A stretch of DNA of 53,281 bases, taken from NCBI GenBank assembly GCA_002316835.1, contig DCEG01000096.1, positions 1 to 53,281 on the forward strand, given 5' to 3'. Positions 18,059 through 25,919 of this stretch are shown in pieces. The first letter of the stretch is position 1. Every line of letters starts with the position of its first letter. Both the position numbers and the translations under genes were made by a program. The notes beneath the pieces are model-generated. The model saw nothing but the letters and a program-made list of their open reading frames with translations. It ran no database searches and had not been told where the DNA came from. This DNA is from Bacteroidales bacterium UBA1035. Lineage in GTDB: Bacteria > Bacteroidota > Bacteroidia > Bacteroidales > Dysgonomonadaceae.

Positions 18059-19429
18059 ATGGATCGAAGAAATTTTTTAAAGAAATCTGCCGTAACGGCC
18101 ACTGGCTTAAGCATGACTCCTTTAATGGGGAAATCTTATTCATCTGTTTTCGGTCAATCGGCTCCGGGCAATAAAATCAAAATCGGACTCATTGGTTGTC
18201 GTAATCAAGGTTGGAGCAACTTAAGATCTTTTCTTGAATATCCCGGTACTGAGTGTGTCTCTTTGTGTGATATCGATGATCAGTTTCTATATCAACGTGC
18301 TGACGAACTGCAAAAACAAACCGGAAAGAGGCCTCCTCAATTAGTGAAAGACTGGCGTAAGGTAATCGATAATAAAGACATAGACATGGTGATTATCGGC
18401 ACCCCCGATCATTGGCACTGTCTCCAGTTAGTAGCAGCCTGTGAGACAGGAAAAGATGTGTACGTGGAAAAACCGTTGGCAAACACAATTGAGGAATGCG
18501 ACCTGATGGTGAAAGCTACCCGAAAATACAACCGAATTGTGCAAGTGGGACAATGGCAGCGTAGCGATCCTCACTGGGACGAAGCGGCTGCATACGTACA
18601 AAGTGGAAATTTGGGACGAGTAAGAACTGTGAAGGTTTGGGCCTATCAAACCAGTAAGTACACATTACCGGTTGTTCCCGACACGGCACCTCCTGCCGGA
18701 GTAGACTACGATATGTGGTTAGGACCTGCCCCAAAGAGGAATTACAACCAAAATCGGTTTCACTATAATTTCCGGTTCTTTTGGGATTATGCCGGTGGAT
18801 TGATGGCCGACTGGGGTGTGCATCTGCTCGACTATGCCATGAAAGGAATGAATGCGGGATTGCCTTCGTATGTGTACGGTGCCGGAGGAAAATTTGGATA
18901 TCCCGATGACGCTATGGAGACTCCCGACACACTTTTGGCAACTTATAAATATCCGGATTTTAATATTACTTGGGATCATGCATGTGGAATCGGTAACGGA
19001 TTATTTGGCCTTCGCGAAGGGGTTGCATTCTTCGGTGAAAATGGTACACTTATTCTCACCCGGCAAGGTTGGGAAGTGATGCCTGAGCAAGCCGTAAACA
19101 GCCGTAATTTCCCATATTGTTATCCTTGCGATAATGAGAGGAAACCAAACACTCCCCGTATGGAAGCAGTTGCAAAAAAAACCGGTGGTGGAAAAGGTCT
19201 CTACTTACATGCCGGCAATATGTTGGAATGCATGCGTTCACGCAAATTACCAAATGCTGATATTGCCATCGGAGCAGAAGTGGCTAAATTAAGCCATATG
19301 GCGAATATTTCCTGCCGTGTGGGTTCAGCATTGAACTGGGATAATGAAACGGGTACTTTTGATAACCTGGAAGCCAACCGATTGATTAAGGCCAATTACA
19401 GAGATCCCTGGAAATTGCCGAAAGTTTAA
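18059..19429 (+). CDS. Tat-exported Gfo/Idh/MocA-family oxidoreductase (D)
   Basis: The 456-residue protein has a twin-arginine signal (MDRRNFLKKSAVTATG) with cleavage expected around VFGQSA. The NAD(P) loop is IGLIGCRNQGW, the EKP motif is intact (DVYVEKPLANTIEECD), and MADWGVHLLDYAMKG carries the likely catalytic His and Asp. It differs clearly from enzymes A and C, so the three Tat enzymes are not recent duplicates and may act at different steps or on different sugars. It follows the DUF1080 gene by 12 bases and is followed by an 18-bp inverted repeat that may mark the transcript end. Periplasmic location with a trapped cofactor is inferred from the signal. Confidence 0.9.
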   Translation: MDRRNFLKKSAVTATGLSMTPLMGKSYSSVFGQSAPGNKIKIGLIGCRNQGWSNLRSFLEYPGTECVSLCDIDDQFLYQRADELQKQTGKRPPQLVKDWRKVIDNKDIDMVIIGTPDHWHCLQLVAACETGKDVYVEKPLANTIEECDLMVKATRKYNRIVQVGQWQRSDPHWDEAAAYVQSGNLGRVRTVKVWAYQTSKYTLPVVPDTAPPAGVDYDMWLGPAPKRNYNQNRFHYNFRFFWDYAGGLMADWGVHLLDYAMKGMNAGLPSYVYGAGGKFGYPDDAMETPDTLLATYKYPDFNITWDHACGIGNGLFGLREGVAFFGENGTLILTRQGWEVMPEQAVNSRNFPYCYPCDNERKPNTPRMEAVAKKTGGGKGLYLHAGNMLECMRSRKLPNADIAIGAEVAKLSHMANISCRVGSALNWDNETGTFDNLEANRLIKANYRDPWKLPKV

Positions 19430-19491
19430 GAGTGAGGGGTTTTAAAATAGTTTTATAGATTTATCAGGATGTACTTAACAGAGTACAGGTT

Positions 19492-19542
19492 TGAATTTTG
19501 GAGGGTGGTCATTAACGCAATGGTACCACCCTCCAAAATTCA
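19492..19542 (+). repeat. 18-bp perfect inverted repeat with 15-base loop
   Basis: TGAATTTTGGAGGGTGGT (19492-19509) is the exact reverse complement of 19525-19542. The stem is long and fairly GC-rich, but no T-run follows. It lies between oxidoreductase D and the GH78-like gene, both on the plus strand. It may be a terminator-like or mRNA-stabilising hairpin, or a palindromic dispersed repeat. Confidence 0.75.
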
Positions 19543-19591
19543 GGGGAGATATATTATTTATTTTACATTGAAGTAAGAAGAATATAAAGTG

Positions 19592-21844
19592 ATGAAAAGA
19601 AGAGTTCGTTTTGTTGTTTATTTTGTCATAATTTTCGTGTCTGTCTACGCACAAAATAATCCGACGGGTTTGATGATTGATCTTTTGAAGAATACCGATA
19701 GAGTTTTTATAGGTGGTTATCATTCCTCAATAGAGCAGAAAGATATTGGTTCAGCGATTGAACCAGTTCAAACGGCAAAAATCCTGTCGGAATACCCTGT
19801 GTTAAGCTGGATTATTCCTGATAACGGCAGAAATACAATCCAATCCGCTTACAGGATTATTGTATCGGACTCTTTACATCTTGTTCAAAAAGGAATAGGA
19901 AATATCTGGGACAGCGGAATAGTAAATTCCAACAAGTCCATTTCTGTTGCATATAGTGGAAACCCTTTGCAACCCAATAAGTTGTATTGCTGGAAAGTTA
20001 AGGTTATTACCAATAACGGTGGAGAAAGCGAGTGGTCTGATATAAAATCCTTTAGAACAGGTAAAGACTTAAGACCTTATCAGTTTTCGAGTGAAATACT
20101 TGTTAAATCCGCAGAAAATCCGGTCACTTCTTCAATCAAGGATGACATTCGTCTTTTTGATTTTGGCAAAGCAGCGTTCGGGCAGTTACTTGTCAGGTTG
20201 ACATCGGAAACTGAAAATGATACGGTTATCGTAAACCTGGGCGAGAAAGTAAAGGACGGCCGCGTAGATGCCAGGCCGGGAGGAACTATTCGTTATCAAA
20301 CACACAAACTTGCTTTACTGAAAGGTACTCATCTCTACAGGATAAAAATACACAAAGACAGACGAAATACACTGGATGTTGCTGTAAAAATGCCTGATTA
20401 CATAGGAGAGGTGATGCCTTTTCGTTATGCGGAAGTGCTGAATTACAACAGAAAATTAGAAAAACCAGATGTCGTAAGAGAATCTGTACACTACCCTTTC
20501 GATGAATCGGCATCCTATTTTCACAGCGATAATGATATCCTGAATCAGATTTGGGAAATGTGTAAATACACGATGAAAGCAACATCTTTCACAGGGATTT
20601 ACGTCGATGGTGATAGGGAACGTATTCCGTACGAAGCAGATATAATCATTAATCAACTAAGCCATTACGGGGTTGACAGAGAATATTCCATCGCCCGGAA
20701 ATCGCTGGAGCATATCCTTGAAAAACCAACATGGCCTACCGAATGGATTTTGCAGGCAATAATTATCGCCTGGTACGACTACATGTACACAGGCGACCAT
20801 CGTTCGTTGGAGAAAAATTACGCGTTACTGAAAAACAGATCATTAAAGCAACTGAAAACCTACAAAGGGTTGATTTCAACTAAAACCGACTTACTGACAA
20901 AAGATTTGATGAAATCTTTCAATTACAATGACACCATAAGAGATATTGTTGACTGGCCTTTAGGAGAAAGGGATGGATTTGTTTTTTGTGACCATAATTC
21001 CGTAGTGAATGCATTTTACTATGAAGCGTTGAAAATAATGGAGCAGATTGCGTTGGTATTGAACAAAAAAGAAGATGCGTTGCTTTATGCCAAAGCCCAC
21101 AAAGATGTTTATAAAATATTCAACGACACATTTTTTGATTCCAAACAGAAATTATATGTAGATGGGGATACCACCAGCCATGCGTCGTTACATTCCAATA
21201 TGTTTGCTTACGCTTTCGGTTTAGTTCCACAGAAATTTTCACAAGGGGTACAGAATTTTATAAAATCGAAAGGGATGGCCTGCAGTGTTTATGGGGCTCA
21301 GTTCTTGATGGATGCGTTGTACAATGGTGGAAACGGGGAATATGCAGAGAAACTGTTGGCATCAACCGACGAAAGAAGCTGGTATAATATGATCCGTGCC
21401 GGCTCAACCGTTGCCCTGGAAGCATGGGACATTAAATACAAACCGAACCTCGACTGGAATCACGCCTGGGGTGCCGTTCCGGCAAACACTATTGCCCGAT
21501 ATGTTATCGGCGTAAAACCATCATCTCCGGGATTTGAGACTGTCGAAATAAAACCCCATATCTATAGCCTGAATTCTGTGGAATCTGCTATTCCTACTAT
21601 CCGGGGAAATATTTCGCTTGCGTACAAGAAAATTGATGATAACGAGTATTTGCTATCGATAGAAATCCCACCAAATATGCAAGCCGATATGTTTCTACCT
21701 GTTAGGGCGAACAAGCGGTTAAATCAGATTTTTTTAGATAGCAAAAAAATTAATGTTGTCAAAGGTAGAAAGGAAACTGAGCACGTTTATGTTGGAAAAA
21801 TAGGTTCGGGAAAATATGAGTATCGGGTGTTACTAAAAAAGTAG
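19592..21844 (+). CDS. GH78-like alpha-L-rhamnosidase, exported
   Basis: About 750 residues with a Sec signal (MKRRVRFVVYFVIIFVSVYAQ). I chose ATG 19592 over the adjacent GTG at 19589. An N-terminal fibronectin-like Bac_rhamnosid domain (about 65-160) shows AYRIIVSDS, IWDSGIV and LYCWKVKVITNNGGESEWSD. The catalytic alpha/alpha barrel (about 290-650) contains GIYVDGDRERIPYEAD near residue 340, which matches the region holding the general acid in GH78, and the barrel ends in a beta domain. It is shorter than many GH78 enzymes (900-1100 residues), mainly because an additional beta-sandwich domain seems missing. It would release terminal rhamnose from imported glycans in the periplasm. The gene ends 4 bases from the convergent lpxH gene. 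Confidence 0.85.
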   Translation: MKRRVRFVVYFVIIFVSVYAQNNPTGLMIDLLKNTDRVFIGGYHSSIEQKDIGSAIEPVQTAKILSEYPVLSWIIPDNGRNTIQSAYRIIVSDSLHLVQKGIGNIWDSGIVNSNKSISVAYSGNPLQPNKLYCWKVKVITNNGGESEWSDIKSFRTGKDLRPYQFSSEILVKSAENPVTSSIKDDIRLFDFGKAAFGQLLVRLTSETENDTVIVNLGEKVKDGRVDARPGGTIRYQTHKLALLKGTHLYRIKIHKDRRNTLDVAVKMPDYIGEVMPFRYAEVLNYNRKLEKPDVVRESVHYPFDESASYFHSDNDILNQIWEMCKYTMKATSFTGIYVDGDRERIPYEADIIINQLSHYGVDREYSIARKSLEHILEKPTWPTEWILQAIIIAWYDYMYTGDHRSLEKNYALLKNRSLKQLKTYKGLISTKTDLLTKDLMKSFNYNDTIRDIVDWPLGERDGFVFCDHNSVVNAFYYEALKIMEQIALVLNKKEDALLYAKAHKDVYKIFNDTFFDSKQKLYVDGDTTSHASLHSNMFAYAFGLVPQKFSQGVQNFIKSKGMACSVYGAQFLMDALYNGGNGEYAEKLLASTDERSWYNMIRAGSTVALEAWDIKYKPNLDWNHAWGAVPANTIARYVIGVKPSSPGFETVEIKPHIYSLNSVESAIPTIRGNISLAYKKIDDNEYLLSIEIPPNMQADMFLPVRANKRLNQIFLDSKKINVVKGRKETEHVYVGKIGSGKYEYRVLLKK

Positions 21845-21848
21845 GTAA

Positions 21849-22586
21849 CTAAAATCTTTCCAGTTTCATCTCTTTTCCATCAAACACGGCATACGAAAAG
21901 AGCTGAATCCAATCGCCGATATTGATGACATGCGATTTCTCATTTAGCGGAAAGTCCAGCAAAAGATGTCGGTGTCCGAATACGAAATAATCAATATCCG
22001 GAGTTCGTTTAATTTCTTGCTTCGCAAATTGGATAAGATATTCATCGTTCTCGCCCATGAAATCTTGCGTACCACCAACTTCACGGCTTTTATTCGACCA
22101 CACATGAGCCAGCCCGACTGTCCATCGAGGATGTATGGTGGCAAAACAGAATCGCAGAAACTTGCTGTGAAAAATCCTACGCAAAAAGCGAAATGCAATC
22201 GATTTATCGGCTAATCCATCGCCGTGAGCGATAAAGAACTTTTTTCCAAAAATTTCGGCGATAAGCGGCTTGCGATGAATGATCAGTCCGCATTCGTTTT
22301 GGAGATAATCGGTGAGCCAGATATCGTGGTTACCGATAAAAAAGTGTACCTCGATCCCTGAATCAGTAATTTCCGATAATTTTCCCAGTAAACGGGTGAA
22401 ACCTCTTGGTACGACCTTTTTGTATTCGAACCAGTAATCGAAAATATCGCCCAGCAAATAAATTGCTTGCGCATCTTGCTTCGTAAAATCGAGCAAACGG
22501 CACAGCTTTCGCTCCGCTTCTACAGAATCGACGTGCATTTTTGAACCCAAATGTGCATCGGAAACAAAGTATACTTTTTTGTCCAT
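21849..22586 (-). CDS. lpxH: UDP-2,3-diacylglucosamine diphosphatase
   Basis: The 245-residue protein is a calcineurin-like metallophosphoesterase with the LpxH motif set: SDAHLG (D10, H12), GDIFDYW (D47), GNHD (85-88), AHGDG (near 121) and a C-terminal FGHRH. LpxH cleaves UDP-2,3-diacylglucosamine to lipid X plus UMP at the inner face of the cytoplasmic membrane, an essential step of lipid A synthesis. It is the last gene of a three-gene minus-strand group (radC, MIP18-type, lpxH) with small gaps. It is convergent with the GH78-like gene and no terminator was seen between the two stops. Confidence 0.9.
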   Translation of the reverse strand: MDKKVYFVSDAHLGSKMHVDSVEAERKLCRLLDFTKQDAQAIYLLGDIFDYWFEYKKVVPRGFTRLLGKLSEITDSGIEVHFFIGNHDIWLTDYLQNECGLIIHRKPLIAEIFGKKFFIAHGDGLADKSIAFRFLRRIFHSKFLRFCFATIHPRWTVGLAHVWSNKSREVGGTQDFMGENDEYLIQFAKQEIKRTPDIDYFVFGHRHLLLDFPLNEKSHVINIGDWIQLFSYAVFDGKEMKLERF

Positions 22587-22609
22587 TGTTGATTGTGTGC
22601 AACGTATCA

Positions 22610-22632
22610 GTAGAAACGTGGTATGTTTCTAC
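22610..22632. repeat. REP-like palindrome between lpxH and the MIP18 gene
   Basis: GTAGAAAC (22610-22617) and GTTTCTAC (22625-22632) form a perfect 8-bp stem around GTGGTAT. It overlaps the stop codon of the MIP18-type gene. Its core GTAGAaACGTGG resembles the palindrome at 32970-32998, suggesting a dispersed family. Confidence 0.55.
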
Positions 22633-22946
22633 ATAAACCCAAGTTCCAGCAGTGCTTCTTCGCTCATCATCGACTGATCCCACGGAGGATCAAAAGTGAG
22701 GTTAAGATCCACGTTGTTTACCTCAGGTATGGATTCAATTTTCATCTGCACATCCATCAGAATGAAATCTGCGGCGGGACAACTGGGTGATGTAAAGGTC
22801 ATTTCGATAGTTACGTTGTTGCCATCGTCAATGTCCACATCGTAGATCAATCCCAGGTCATAGATGTTCACAGGAATTTCGGGATCATACACCGTGCGGA
22901 GCAGAACCACTATTTTATCTTGTAGTTTTTGTAATTCGTCGTTCAT
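22629..22946 (-). CDS. MIP18/DUF59-family iron-sulfur assembly protein
   Basis: The 105-residue protein is one compact MIP18 (DUF59) domain of normal length, with the signature DPEIPVNIYDLGLIYDV (residues 21-37) and TFTSPSCPAAD, in which C56 is the conserved reactive cysteine. Family members such as SufT and PaaD-like proteins help mature iron-sulfur proteins in the cytosol. No suf genes are next to it here, so the exact target is unknown. It lies 13 bases after radC on the same strand, suggesting co-transcription with radC and lpxH. Confidence 0.87.
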   Translation of the reverse strand: MNDELQKLQDKIVVLLRTVYDPEIPVNIYDLGLIYDVDIDDGNNVTIEMTFTSPSCPAADFILMDVQMKIESIPEVNNVDLNLTFDPPWDQSMMSEEALLELGFM

Positions 22947-22959
22947 AATTTTTTGTTTA

Positions 22960-23649
22960 CTAAATTATTCCATTATCGGCAAAGCTGTAATAGGTTTCGC
23001 CACAAACAATTATATGATCAAGTAAAGAGATATCCATCCATTGGGCGGCTTCTTTCAGTTTTTTTGTAAGTGTCGTATCTTGTGGACTGGGTGTGCAACT
23101 TCCCGAGGGATGATTGTGCCCCAGTACGATGCTGCTGGCATAATGATTGATCGCTTCACGAAGAATAAGTCTGATATCAACCACCGTCCCCGATATCCCG
23201 CCACGACTGACCTGCATGGTTGAAACTACTTTGTTGGAACGATCGAGCAACAATGCCCATGTTTCTTCGTGATTCAGATCTGACAGAATTGGGTAGAAGA
23301 TAGCGTAAGCATCGTTGGAAGAATTTATCTTTTTTCTTTCCACCACTTCTTCCGATTTTCTTCTTCTGCCCAACTCCAAAGCAGCAATTATGGTAATTGC
23401 TTTAGCTGGTCCGACACCTCGAAAATTACTTGTCAAATCATTAACGCTGAAACGGCCTAATTTGTTGAGATTGTTGTCGGCTTTCTGCAGAATTCTTTTG
23501 CACAATTCAACTGCGCTCTCCTTGTCGTTTCCCGAACCTATGAGAATGGCAAGCAGTTCGGAATCCGATAACGCCGAAACTCCTTTTAGCATCATTTTCT
23601 CGCGTGGACGATCTTCTTCTGCCCAATGTTTTATGCTGATTTTTTCCAT
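22960..23649 (-). CDS. radC: RadC/JAB-domain protein
   Basis: The 229-residue protein has an N-terminal helix-hairpin-helix-like region (FRGVGPAKA, 76-84) and a C-terminal JAB/MPN domain with the metal-binding motif GHNHPSG plus a downstream aspartate (H178, H180, S182, D191). The family is annotated as DNA repair, but its biochemical role is unsettled. Length and motifs are intact. It is the first gene of the minus-strand radC-MIP18-lpxH run, with a candidate -7 box just upstream. Confidence 0.9.
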   Translation of the reverse strand: MEKISIKHWAEEDRPREKMMLKGVSALSDSELLAILIGSGNDKESAVELCKRILQKADNNLNKLGRFSVNDLTSNFRGVGPAKAITIIAALELGRRRKSEEVVERKKINSSNDAYAIFYPILSDLNHEETWALLLDRSNKVVSTMQVSRGGISGTVVDIRLILREAINHYASSIVLGHNHPSGSCTPSPQDTTLTKKLKEAAQWMDISLLDHIIVCGETYYSFADNGII

Positions 23650-23673
23650 CTCATTTTAATTATCTATCGATCA

Positions 23674-23681
23674 CAAAGATA
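23674..23681 (-). promoter_or_regulatory. candidate -7 element for radC
   Basis: On the minus strand this reads TATCTTTG, an exact TAnnTTTG match 24 bases before the radC start codon. A -33 element is weak because the efp terminator occupies that space. Confidence 0.45.
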
Positions 23682-23685
23682 ACAT

Positions 23686-23715
23686 AAAAAAAGACACCGT
23701 AAAATACGATGTCTT
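23686..23715 (-). terminator. intrinsic terminator of efp
   Basis: Read on the minus strand, an 11-bp stem with one mismatch (AAGACATCGTA / TACGGTGTCTT) and a 3-base loop is followed by seven T residues. It lies 35 bases after the efp stop codon. Confidence 0.8.
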
Positions 23716-23750
23716 TCTCCTTGTTTTGTGAATTTCTCCAATAGTAGATG

Positions 23751-24317
23751 TTACTCTTTCACACGCTCAACGTAAGTGCCTGTGCGTGTATCTACTCTAA
23801 TTTTTTCACCTTCGTTTATGAACAACGGAACACGAACTTCTGCTCCGGTTTCAACGGTAGCCGGCTTCAATGTGTTGGTTGCCGTATCTCCTCGTAGTCC
23901 CGGCTCGGTGTATGTAATTTCCAACACTACGTGCGTAGGCATTTCGGCAGTTAGAATAGTGCCACTTTCGGCGTGGATTTGAACTTCCACCAAATCTCCT
24001 TCCTTTAGAAACTGAACACCTTCAATTTGTTCCGCGGGAATAGGAATCTGTTCGAAAGTTTCGGTGTTCATGAAGTTATATCCCATATCGTCCTGATAAA
24101 GATATTGAAACGGACGACGTTCGATGCGGACTTCATCAATTCTTACTCCCGAGTTGAAAGTTTTGTCGAGGACGCGTCCCGTGGTTACGTTTCTTAATTT
24201 TGTGCGAACGAACGCGGCACCCTTTCCGGGTTTCACGTGAAGAAATTCCACGATGAAATAGTATTGTCCGTCCAAATCAATGCACATTCCGTTTCTAATA
24301 TCAGCTGTTGTTGCCAT
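23751..24317 (-). CDS. efp: Translation elongation factor P
   Basis: The 188-residue protein has the full three-domain EF-P structure: KOW-like N-terminal domain with KPGKGAA (K32 at the tip that contacts the P-site tRNA), central OB domain, and C-terminal OB domain with the signature GEKIRVDTRTGTYVERVKE. EF-P relieves ribosome stalling at polyproline stretches. The protein keeps a lysine at the tip, but no EpmA/EpmB-type modification genes are in the window. It is a single-gene unit with its own promoter and terminator. Confidence 0.97.
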   Translation of the reverse strand: MATTADIRNGMCIDLDGQYYFIVEFLHVKPGKGAAFVRTKLRNVTTGRVLDKTFNSGVRIDEVRIERRPFQYLYQDDMGYNFMNTETFEQIPIPAEQIEGVQFLKEGDLVEVQIHAESGTILTAEMPTHVVLEITYTEPGLRGDTATNTLKPATVETGAEVRVPLFINEGEKIRVDTRTGTYVERVKE

Positions 24318-24354
24318 AAATTGTATTTGTCTGAGTTATATTTGAATTAGGTCG

Positions 24355-24386
24355 CAAAAGTACTGATTTTATTCCAAAACGGCAAA
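24355..24386 (-). promoter_or_regulatory. predicted Bacteroidota promoter of efp
   Basis: On the minus strand TTTG (24383-24386) is followed by a 20-base spacer and TACTTTTG (24355-24362). Both elements match the consensus exactly, about 38 bases before the start codon. Confidence 0.75.
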
Positions 24387-24435
24387 TAAATATAACAGGT
24401 TGAGCCTCTTTCAGAATTTTAAAGTGTAGAAATCA

Positions 24436-25752
24436 TCAATGGACAAATGCATTCGACGCATCAAGAAAGATTTTTATCAGGAAGAATACCGATAAAACAA
24501 ACATCGTGATACTTACGTCTTTTACCTTTCCCGATAACAGCTTAACAATAGTGAAGCTCAACATTCCAAATATAATTCCGTTAGCAATACTGTACGTAAA
24601 CGGCATAAAAATGATGGTGACAAAAGCCGGGAATCCGGAGCTTATTTCGTTAAAATCGATATCGGCAACAGAGCTCATCATAAACAATCCTATGATAATC
24701 AATGCCGGAGCAGTAGCCGCAGCCGGAACCATCAAAAATATAGGTGCAAAGAAAAGAGCCAGCACGAACATCATTGTTGTGCTCACACTCGTTAGGCCCG
24801 TTCTACCGCCGGCGGCCACGCCCGATGCACTTTCCACGTATGAAGTATTGGGGCTGGTACCCAAAAGAGCTCCTACAAATGTTCCCAACGCGTCTGAAAA
24901 TAGAGCCTTTTGTAATTGTGGAAAACTACCGTCCTTTTCTGATTTTCCGATTTTTGAAATTACTCCGATCAATGTTCCCATAGCATCGAAGATATTAACC
25001 ATCAAGAAAGTAAATACAACAATCAGCATATCAAAGGTGAATATACTGCTCCATTCAAATTTGAAGAAAATAGGCTTGATACTTGGAGGAAGTGTGATCC
25101 AGCTGCCTTGAGGTAATTGGATCATCCCTAAAAATCCGGCAAATATGGTGGAGATAATAATCCCGATAAGGATAGCGCCATGGACCTTTTTAACCAAAAG
25201 AATGGCAATGACAATTAGTCCGAGTACGGCAACCCAAACATTGGGATCTGCCATATTTCCGAGCTGAACAAGCGTGAATTGGTTTGGCGTTACAATCCCG
25301 GCACTTTTCAACCCAATTATTGTAATAAACAATCCGATACCGATTGGAATGGCATTTTTGAGCGCAACCGGAATATTATCCACGATTATTTTTCGAATAT
25401 TGAAAATTGTCAGTAGCATAAAACAAAAGCCTGACAATAAAACGCCTGTCAGTGCAAATTGCCAAGTGTGTCCCATAGCGATAACTACGCTGAAAGCAAA
25501 GAAGTTATTTAATCCCATCCCGGGAGCCTGTGCAATGGGTACGTTAGCAATAAGCGCCATAAAAATTGTTCCGGCAATGGCGGCAACGGCTGTAGTGGTA
25601 AAAAGCGCTCCTTTATCCATGCCTGTTTCACCCAATATTTGTGGGTTAACAGCCAGAATATAAGACATTGTTAAAAAAGTGATAATTCCTGCCAATATCT
25701 CTGTACGGATATTGGTGTTGTTTTCTTTGAGTTTGAAGAGTTTTTCAAGCAT
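24436..25752 (-). CDS. NCS2/AzgA-type purine permease
   Basis: The 438-residue protein has about 12-14 hydrophobic segments and AzgA/PbuG-type signatures: LAGIITFLTMSYILAVNPQIL near the N-terminus, APGMGLNNFFAF (about residues 74-85), and a substrate-region motif GTSPNTSYVESASGVAAGGRTG. Such permeases take up adenine, guanine or hypoxanthine with protons across the inner membrane. Upstream on the same strand is a DUF5020/Tsx-like outer-membrane protein, which supports a two-step purine or nucleoside uptake pair. The specific base cannot be told from sequence. Confidence 0.92.
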   Translation of the reverse strand: MLEKLFKLKENNTNIRTEILAGIITFLTMSYILAVNPQILGETGMDKGALFTTTAVAAIAGTIFMALIANVPIAQAPGMGLNNFFAFSVVIAMGHTWQFALTGVLLSGFCFMLLTIFNIRKIIVDNIPVALKNAIPIGIGLFITIIGLKSAGIVTPNQFTLVQLGNMADPNVWVAVLGLIVIAILLVKKVHGAILIGIIISTIFAGFLGMIQLPQGSWITLPPSIKPIFFKFEWSSIFTFDMLIVVFTFLMVNIFDAMGTLIGVISKIGKSEKDGSFPQLQKALFSDALGTFVGALLGTSPNTSYVESASGVAAGGRTGLTSVSTTMMFVLALFFAPIFLMVPAAATAPALIIIGLFMMSSVADIDFNEISSGFPAFVTIIFMPFTYSIANGIIFGMLSFTIVKLLSGKVKDVSITMFVLSVFFLIKIFLDASNAFVH

Positions 25753-25763
25753 AATATTTTTAA

Positions 25764-25810
25764 TTGTAATTCAGTTGATATTCTGTAGATATTCAGTTGT
25801 AATTCACTTG
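25764..25810. repeat. direct repeat upstream of the NCS2 permease
   Basis: TTGTAATTCAGTTG (25764-25777) recurs as TTGTAATTCACTTG (25797-25810), 13 of 14 identical and 33 bases apart. It lies just upstream of the permease start on its coding side, so it could be a regulator-binding pair, or a chance small duplication. Confidence 0.5.
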
Positions 25811-25842
25811 CTCTATTGAATTGAACATCGTCACGAATAATT

Positions 25843-25919
25843 ACGCGAGGGGAGCGAGCAAATTACACGAAGTGAATGACGCGCGCAGCGTAAATAACGC
25901 GTGAGTGGAACGACGCAAA
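25843..25919. repeat. GC-rich degenerate repeat block
   Basis: About 77 bases that are far richer in CG than the flanks, made of roughly four imperfect units of about 20 bases containing ACGCG/ACACG and ending in CAAATT or similar. The block abuts the DUF5020 stop codon. It is not coding in any convincing frame and its origin is unknown. Confidence 0.5.
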
